Shown here piece by piece: positions 48,301-57,600 of a DNA stretch of 64,000 nt. The notes beneath the pieces were generated by a model. It was not told the origin of the DNA. It saw nothing but the letters and a program-made list of their open reading frames with translations, and ran no database searches. Each line of letters begins with the position of its first letter. Position 1 is the stretch's first letter. The DNA comes from Mesostigma viride. Taxonomy: Eukaryota > Streptophyta > Mesostigmatophyceae > Mesostigmatales > Mesostigmataceae. The translations under genes and the position numbers were made by a program. The stretch lies in contig RPFO01000667.1 in NCBI GenBank assembly GCA_009746045.1, forward strand, positions 7,569,546 to 7,633,545, written 5' to 3'.

Positions 48301-51300
48301 GGAAGACGCCTGGACAGGCCCTGCGTGTGAGGACGCAACATCCACCTTCTGCATCTTGGATCCAGAGGACCCAGCAGACCCTCCCAGCATAGCATCTAGG
48401 CTCCCAGAGCCAACTCTGTCTGGGGACCCTCCACATGTTGACAGTTGAGGGGTTTGTTGTGCTGCAGCATGCATGCAACCCTGTGGAATGAGAACATCAA
48501 TACACCCCTAGTGCTGATAAGAGGTGGCACCCTGCCCAGAATTATTTACATGTGAAGCTGTGTCCCTGCAGGGTGTCTCACTACATATGTACACGGGACT
48601 GCTCCACTAGTCACTTCTGGCTAGATTGCCCCTGCACCTTGTTAGGGCAATCCCTCTTCCAGTGACCTTCCTTGCCACAAGCAAAACACTTGCTCTTGCC
48701 AGACCCACCACCCGGGGTCTTGCTATCCTGCTTGTACTGGTTGCCAGAGGCCTGGTTGTTATTCTGCCCTTGGCCACCACCCTTACCCTGCTGGTGGTTG
48801 TTACGGTTGCCAGCCTGGTTCCCCTGATTCTGGTTCCCCTGCTGACCCCCTCCACCACCCTGGTTCTGCTCCTTCTGGGCCTGCTTCTTTCTCCTGCTAC
48901 CATACCGTGTCCCTGATGGGGTACGGTTCTTGTGCTGACTAGCCTGAGACGCTGACCCTCCCTGAGAACTGATACCTTTGCAGGTAGGGACCCGGGTCCT
49001 GAAGTTAAGTATCACATGCCTCAGAGCCCCCCAGGTGCCATCAGTGAGATCACAGAGCTGCCTAGCAGTAGCCCTACCTTCCTCTGACAAGCCCATCTTA
49101 TCAAAGAAGTGGTCTGCTGCTGCCCTGACTGTCACACTAAAGCCCTGTTTCTTGCCTGCCTCCACGATCAACTCAAACCTGGCCAGCTCAGCAGCCACCT
49201 CACCCTTGATCTCAAACTCATCAAACTCTCTTTTCTTTTCCATGGTGAGATTATGGACCTTGTCAGAAAATTCCTCCTTGATGCCATCTAGGAACTGCAG
49301 CCAAGTGTGCCCCTCTTTCAGAGCATGCCTAGCCATGTCATTGACCCTTTCAGACGACCCCTTGTTTGCTGTGGAAGAATGAAACACCCTGACAATGTCC
49401 ACACCTGTTGCGACAGAGCCCACGACTAGCTTCATGTCGTCTAGCCACTTATCCCGGCTATCTTGCTTTAGGGGAGGATTGAGCGCTTTCTGCCCATTCA
49501 TGACTGGCACTGCGTCAGAGAATGGACGGGTGCCAGGCAACACACTCCCCACACGCACTGGTGGTGCATGGGGAGGGCCAATCCTTGCCTCCAAACGCTC
49601 GGGCAACATATCAGACACCCTATCGTGAACAGCAGCTTGCTTTGCAGCACACGCACACCTGGTGTGACGATCGCGTCTTCTTCATCAGGCGTAGTGAGCA
49701 CCACTGCGTCCGTAGGTCGCCTGGCACGCTTGACTTTCTCCACCTCAGCTTGCCCATCTCGCCACCGCTTGTGTGTTCTCCCGGCCTTGAGGTCAAGCTC
49801 TGGTATGGGTTGCCACGCTGGCGCCTCCACGCCTCTCTCCTCCATCGCCTCCCCTTCCTCCCTGGCGACGTCCCCTTCTGCCCTCCGCTCCCGCTGCTCC
49901 TCGGACGTCGCTGCTCCCCGGCTTGCCCTCCTAGGCATGATATTCAGCGGCTGCGACTAATCCTTGCAACAAGAAAGGACAACAAGCTTCCCCACCTACT
50001 CTCCACCCACTCAGGCCTCGTCCTCAGATGATGCCTCTCCTGCAGATGGTGCAGGTGCTGGCTCGTGGAATGGCCCCACCACCGGATTCACTGGCTGCCC
50101 CTGGTCGTCGTGAGTAGGCACAGGCCTAACAACCACCGGGAGCCTTAAACCATACGCGTAGTCGCGTATCCAGCGGGAACGCCCCCACCGCAGCAAATGG
50201 GCCTCACCCAAGCCGACATTGTCGTCGACCGTGTAGCGATTAATCTCGTCACGACGCTCCTGGTCACGGCCTTCCTGAGAGCCGTTGCCCTCCTGACGCC
50301 TTTGGGCCGATTGAACTACCGCCCCTTCAGGCTGATCCACGAAGTCGTAAAAAGCGTTGTCAGCGGAGACTTCACGCCCTCCCACCACGTCGACAGCCAA
50401 ACTTAGTTGGTTCAACTCCCGGCGGGAATGTGGAGTATCCCGACTGGAATATATGGAGAAAGGGTTAAGAGTAATAAAGACACCGTCGGCAGCATCCCTG
50501 GTCAATTCCAAGACGGAGTGAGCCAGATACTGGCACTCTGCCACCAACGCCTGAGTATTGCCACGAACAATGGCCTCCCGCCTATCCTGGGCGACTTGCA
50601 CGACGTTGGGAACACCGGTGTAGTCGTCCCCGAGACGAAGCTTGGCAATGAGGTCGTTGATCTCCCGGGCACCCCCGAGGCTTATGGCAATAATCTGCAG
50701 AAGCAGGGAGACCACCTGTTCAAACGCGAACGCGTTTGTATGGCCTGCCCGCCAAGACGCTGGCAGCCTCCTTAGGATTTCTACGAGGTCCTCACGGAAC
50801 CTCAGCAGCTGCTCGGCCGCACCTCGGACGTATTCGCCCCGTGCCGACACTGCACGAATGTTACGGCGCACACTTTCCGAGTCCTCGTGCCCTTCCGCGG
50901 GTACCGGACTGGTCGCCGCTATCGTCCCCGCACGTGTAAACGTGTGGGTTCTAGCTTCAGTGTCCGAATTCGACATATCCGTCGACCAAGCTGTAATACG
51001 ATTTAGATGAACGCGGATCAGTGAGTTTCTGGTCTTCCCAAGATGTGATGATTGGAGCCATGGTTTCAACCAGCAGCTCTTAACCTTTACCACAGTTGCC
51101 TCACTACCCTGTGGTCACTTGCCTGAGGCGGCAGCACCCACGGACGGTGTTGGGAAAAGACGCTTGGCCACTGTTGTGTCCGAGCCTTTCAAGGTTTCAC
51201 CATTGCTGCCAGGCCTTGCATGCCTTGGCAGGTCTGCCACTGACAGTTTCCTTGGTTGCATCAATCCAGGACGTCTGTCCTTCCATGAATGACAGTAACG

Positions 51301-52570
51301 CTCTGGATTTATCCGTCTTGACAAGTCCCCGTACATCCCAGGTCTGCAGGTCTGCCAGTCCTGAAGTCCTGTGACATTCTTGGCACCATCAACCAATACA
51401 GACCACAATACCTCCTAGTGACAGTCGGTCCTGTGACACGTAGCTTGTGATGGTTCACCCAACACTGCCACGTGCCCTGTCCCTCACGTGTCCTTGATCA
51501 TGGTACTACTGCGGCGTCCGGCGGCATTACTTCGGGACTTTATAACTCTCAAGTTCCTTGTCCAAATAAAGCGTTTAGCACGGCGTTGGAAAGGCCACTT
51601 CAAGTATGATATGCTGAGCATACTGAATCACCAATACGCTAACTCCATCATGTGCTTTTTTCCCGTCGCACTGTAGGAAACAAGACATCACCGCTAATTA
51701 AGGGGCTGTTATGGCTCCACATGGAGCCACATTTGCATGCCCTTGTCCTGAGTTTTACGTTAACCAGATCGAATAGCACTTCACCTGCTTTTGTGTACGC
51801 TTGCCATCACAGGCTTGCCCTTCCCATGGCATATGTGTTCTGACTACTGGAAGTTACCATTTTGTAGCGACATCCACAATCAGGCATGGCTGTATGTGTT
51901 ATATTTCCATCCAATATCTTGAGCTTTGCCAGTGTTATCTCAACCTGGTCCCCAACTTGTACTGCTGCTATTGGCTCAGTCCATTACTCCATTTGGAGGT
52001 CTGTTATGCCGGGACGAGAGAGATCTGTAGGCACAAAGGCCTTGGCACTGTGACAAGAGGCAGCACATGATATCTAATGCAGCGTAGACCTACACAACTT
52101 TGACTATATGGGATGATCTTCTGGCAACTAGCACCTCTCCTATCTTTGCTAGTCGTTTTGTAAAGTATAGCCGGATGGTACGCTGTCAATGCTATGACCG
52201 TATATGTCATGCAGCTCTGGGAAGAATATAAAGCGTAGCGATAATGGTTAAAGCTCTTGCGTAGGATGAATGGCCATGGCATGAGCACTGCCTCTTTTGG
52301 CAGCACAATTTGTGTTGAGCCCTGTAGCTGAAACGCGCATGCATTTTTGGTGACAATGATGACGATGATGATGATCACAATTACTACTACTACTGCTGCT
52401 GCTGCTGCTACTACTACCACCACCACCACCACCACCACCACCACCACCACCACCACCACCACCACCACCACCACCACCACCACCACCACCACCACCACCA
52501 CCACCACCACCACCACCACCACCACCACCACCACCACCACTACTACTACTACTAGAAGAAAACCCTAAAC

Positions 52571-52606
<36 letters not shown>

Positions 52607-52615
52607 CAGTAGAAG

Positions 52616-52651
<36 letters not shown>

Positions 52652-54648
52652 AAGGAGTAGGAGTAGGAGTAGGAGTAGGAGTAGGAGTAGGAGTAGGAGT
52701 AGGAGTAGGAGTAGGAGTAGGAGTAGGAGTAGGAGTAGGAGTAGGAGTAGGAGTAGGAGTAGGAGAAGGAGTAGGAGTAGGAGTAGGAGTAGGAGTAGGT
52801 GTAGGAGTAGGAGTAGGAGTAGGAGTAGGAGTAGGAGTAGGAGTAGGAGTAGGAGTAGGAGTAGGAGTAGGAGTAGGAGTAGGAGTAGGAGTAGGAGTAG
52901 GAATAGGAGTAGGAGTAGGAGTAGGAGTAGGAGTAGGAGTAGGAGTAGGAGTAGGAGTAGGAGTAGGATGATTATTTTTATTATTATTACTAGAAAAATT
53001 ATTATTATTACAAGAAAAAGAGACCTAGAACATCGTGCAAATGGCACTTTAGGGCGGCGTAGCCCGGGCTCGCCTCATGAGCCGTCAGCAACAGTAACTT
53101 AATTGCTACTTAACTTAACGAACTAGAAATGGCCATACAAAACTGACCAACTAATTCTAACTCATGGAACCGGTCCAGCCCAAGGCCCACCGTCCCGTAG
53201 TACCACTCACATAGCGGCGTTCATTCGCATCTATTATAAAGAAACTACGTTCAGAGAACACCGATTCTATTCCCACTATTACCAATCCACCAACATTTGA
53301 TTAAAACAATAAGTGGGCAATTACAGAACCCATGAGTGAGCCTGCCACGCTGCACCCATTTCATGATTGATTGTAGTTCTCGTTACCCAACCCCCCTTTC
53401 CTGGTGCTTTATCACCAAAGCTCCGCCAACCACTTTCGCTCAGGGGCTCTCGAGGCTGCCCTGCCGCAACGGTCACGACCATTACAATCGCCGGCGGCTG
53501 TAGCGAGCCTCATGCACGATAACCCTTCGCAGGTCCCCCCCCAGCCTTCCACCATCGGCCAGTAAAAGAGGGTGTTGAATGTGCACGCAAAGACAAGGAA
53601 GAAGACGCCTCGTTTAACGATCACGGACCTCCCTCAAAGGCCAGTGTCGCCCTAATGTGTCGACAACTTGTAGGACGATACCCGATGCCACCATATCTCG
53701 ATTACTGTCAACGTTGTCACCTGGGGGAGTAACTTTCCATATTTCAGGTTTTAGTTGATGAGCAGGCTCTCATCACACACCCCAGCGGCCGATAAAGCGC
53801 AAGCGCAACTGGGCCGGCCAAAATATTTGGTCCTGCCCGGCCCAGGTCCGTCTGTTAAACTGGCCCCATAAGTCTCGGTCTGAATCGAAATATTGCATAA
53901 TTCCGGAATTCGTCCCTACCACATTTCCGAGACCTCACGCACCCATAAGAGCAGATGCTGGTAAATACTTTTCTACTTACGCGAGGGCCGACAGATTTGT
54001 CGTCCATCACAATGCCCACTAAAAGTAACCCGACCACCCTTCCTTCGGCAGTCAGCAGTCAGGTACTGCAACCCTGCTGCGACATTCCGCAGCAAAGCGG
54101 TAGGCACTGCAGCGTGGCACGGAAAACTTACTCATGGTTTCAGAGTTCCGTACAGGTGCCACGCGCAGGCAAACGCGAAGTATTTTATAGTCTCTCGTCG
54201 GCCAAGAACCCAGCTGCGGGGAGAAAACCGACGAGGGTAATGTTTAATTTCTTTTTCACAGTCACGTGACTGTTCATGCTATGTCAGTCACGCGCCATCT
54301 CTAATCGGCCACCGCCAGCCAAAAAGGCTGACGCGATTAGGGCAGCATTAAATTTCTTGTAATCCGCCATACCCATACCCCATACATCCGATTACAAGAA
54401 AAAGAGACCTAGAACATCGTGCAAATGGCACTTTAGGGCGGCGTAGCCCGGGCTCGCCTCATGAGCCGTCAGCAACAGTAACTTAATTGCTACTTAACTT
54501 AACGAACTAGAAATGGCCATACAAAACTGGCCAACTAATTCTAACTCATGGAACCGGTCCAGCCCAAGGCCCACCGTCCCGTAGTACCACTCACATAGCG
54601 GCGTTCATTCTCATCTATTATAAAGAAACTACGTTCAGAGAACACCGA

Positions 54649-54697
<49 letters not shown>

Positions 54698-57600
54698 TCG
54701 GGACGTCCTCATGAAGAGCAAATGTACTGTCTTGTGAGACGTTGTTCATTGTCAATTTAGGCTTTGGTGGCTTGGTAGTTTTTTCTCTGCCGGCTTCCGT
54801 CTCCTCACCCAAGTTATGCCTACGAGCATGGGCGCCTTCCTATGACCTTTGTTCCCTGCGTTCTTGCAGAATGGTGAGACCCCGCTGCACTTGGCATGTT
54901 TCGCGGGCCATCTGGACGTCGTGAAGATTTTGCTTGCGAGAGACGCCAACAAGGAGGCCAGGAGCAAGGTGAGCTCCAACTCGCGACCAAGGCTTTGAAG
55001 GAACTTTCCATGGCTATGATTCTTGATAGTAGCGCACAACATTGCTTTTGCACCAACAAAGAATGACAGCATTGTCCGCCAACCTCCATTATATGCCTTT
55101 GTGCCTTCACAAAGGTTGTATCTTCACAAAGGTTGTATTATGCGGAAGGTTGACTTCCAGGCTGTCAACGTTTCACAAATGAAATTCCCCAGGAAGAGGT
55201 TTGTGTAGAATAAGAAATAGGCTGGATTGCGAGTTGCAGCGTGGTACTCAGGACAGTTGCAAATGTGACTATGTAGTTTCGCGGGAAACAACCGTGCCAA
55301 ACTGCCATTGATAGTTTCTGTTCCATGGCGGGTCCCTATGCATCTGTTGTTTTATTTTGCACCCTTTGCAGCCTATGCAGCCTATGCAGCCTATGCACCC
55401 TATGCGTACACCTGCATGGCCGATGTTCTTTTCCTTTGAATACTTCTCCTCAGAATACGTTTGAATGCTATCTAGTGCCCAACTAATTGTGGCAACGCTG
55501 CAACCATACTTCTACAGAGTCCATTCTTCTACAGAGTCCATACTTGTATAGACTCTTAAGTCCATCCATTAAAAAGTCCACACTAGTATAGAATCCATAC
55601 TTATAGAGAGTCCGTACTTATTTAGAGTCCATACTTTCAAAGAGTCCACACCTTAAAGAGTCCATAAAGAGTCCATAAGAGTGTAGAGTCCATAAACGTT
55701 TTCCGTGGCGCAGAATTTTTCTCGTAAATTTGCCATTTTAAAAGCCGCTATGGCCGGTTTGCTGCGGCAGAGTTTAAGCGGCAAGTTCCTAACAGAAGAC
55801 TGTGCTGCTGCCAGAGAAAAAACACTCTCGGTAGCGAAAGGTTTCGCTGCACGTTGGTTCCATCATGCATGTCTTGACCAGCAGAGGGAACAATTACTTT
55901 GGGCCGCAACGATTTCATGGCACTCTCATTACACATATCAGGTCAATCACTGACCCTTCACTCTAATTAATCCTTGTGGAGTGTACTCTAAGTTTGGCAG
56001 TAACTCCACGATGAGGTAGACGACGTTTGCATCTAAATAGCCTTAGCATGTGGAATGTGTTGGGCTTACTGGCAATGCCGTGTGCAGAGGGGCTTTACAC
56101 CGCTGATTTTCGCGGCATGCAAGGGTGCCGTCAAGATCGTTCAGCACCTCGTCGACAACGGCGCCAACACAAACGCCAGGGATAAGGTAATTTAAAGGGA
56201 GCACTCCACTGTCGTTGTAGTCAGCAGTTTGATACTACTACAGTACTATTATTATTACTAGTAAGCAACGTGATACTACTACTGCAGTACTATTATTATT
56301 ATTACTAGTAAGCAACGTGATACTACTACTGCAGTACTATTATTATTATTACTAGTAAGCAACGTGATACTACCACTGCAGTACTATTATTATTATTATG
56401 ACTAGTAAGCAACGTGATACTACTACTGCAGTACTATATTAAAAGATTGGTGAGTATATGGGGTGGAGAGCTGAGACGGAGCTCCCCCACCTGTGGAGGC
56501 GTGCATGTGGGTCGGTGTGTGGGTGTGTGGGTGGGTGCAGGTGTGGAGGTGGGTGGGTGGGTGGGCGGGTGGGTGGGTGGGTGGGTGGGTGGGTGGGTGG
56601 GTGGGTGGGTGGGTGGGTGGGTGGGTGGGTGGGTGGGTGGGTGGGTGGGTGGGTGGGTGGGTGGGTGGGTGGGTGGGTGGGTGGGTGGGTGGGTGGGTGG
56701 GTGGGTGGGTGGGTGGGTGGGTGGGTGGTGGGTGGGTGGGTGGGTGGGTGGGTGGGTGGGTGGGTGGGTGGTGGGTGGGTGGGTGGGTGGGTGGGTGGGT
56801 GGGTGGGTGGGTGGGTGGGTGGGTGGGTGGGTGGGTGGGTGGGTGGGTGGGTGGGTGGGTGGGTGGGTGGTGGGTGGGTGGGTGGGTGGGTGGGTGGGTG
56901 GGTGGGTGGGTGGGTGGGTGGGTGGGTGGGTGGGTGGGTGGAAAGATCGTCTGAGTGTGTGCTGGAGGGAGGGGTAGGGTATGTAGGAGGGTAGAGGGTG
57001 GTATGTGAGGTGTCTATTTGTGTGTGTGGGGGGGGAAGGGGACCGGGTGCCGGGGCATCAGTCATTAGTGGCAATGGTGGTCGGAGGTTAAGGTGCATGC
57101 ATGCACAGTGACATGGGGCCGGCTCTCCGCCTTGGGTGCAGGTGCATGAATGGGTAGTCGTGCTTTCTGGGCAAACGGACGTCTGGGCGCATACTCCTGG
57201 GTAAACAGCTGTCTGGTTGGATGTATCTTAAACAGGACACAAGTGCAGGGGCGCATGCGTGGGCCAGGCAGGGTGGATGCAATACAGCGCTCGCCACGGA
57301 TTGTCTCCCAAGGACTGCACATGTTGTGCTTTCATTCGGCAGGGAATGTGTTGTACAAGCAACGCCATGCCCAGCGTCCATGAAGGGGGTATGCCTCCAT
57401 TCACATCAATGTGCACTCACGCTTGTTCACTATCAGGGTTATGAAACTCGATATACTGGTGGGAATCTGTCCTTTGAAAAATATCTCGGATCTTAGGCGG
57501 TGGTGCAGTTAGAATTCGGAATCCAGCTGGGTGGCGTGAGCACGGTGGTTGTGTCCTCGGATCTGATCCAGTACAAGTCTAGAGGGGTCCGCATTTCAGC

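Larger units (their letters stand above)
44462..51647 (-). mobile_element. Rearranged LTR retrotransposon with internal inverted duplication
   Basis: Two direct repeats of about 645 bp (51003-51647 and 44462-45107) are flanked by TCAT on both sides (44458-44461 and 51648-51651). A purine-rich tract (AAGAGAAAGGG on the minus strand) lies directly before the downstream LTR, fixing orientation as minus. Between them, in element order, are an unknown ORF, a short basic ORF, gag, and integrase. Then comes a head-on inverted copy of the element's own 5' region (47406-46051) and about 940 bp of unassigned sequence. Protease and reverse transcriptase/RNase H are absent, so it is non-autonomous. The integrase resembles Ty3/Gypsy types. 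It sits in ankyrin intron 10, antisense to the gene. Confidence 0.85.

Noticed and set aside
52004-53047. Poly-Val and poly-Leu frames
   Set aside because: Products of CCA, AGT and GGAGTA microsatellites.
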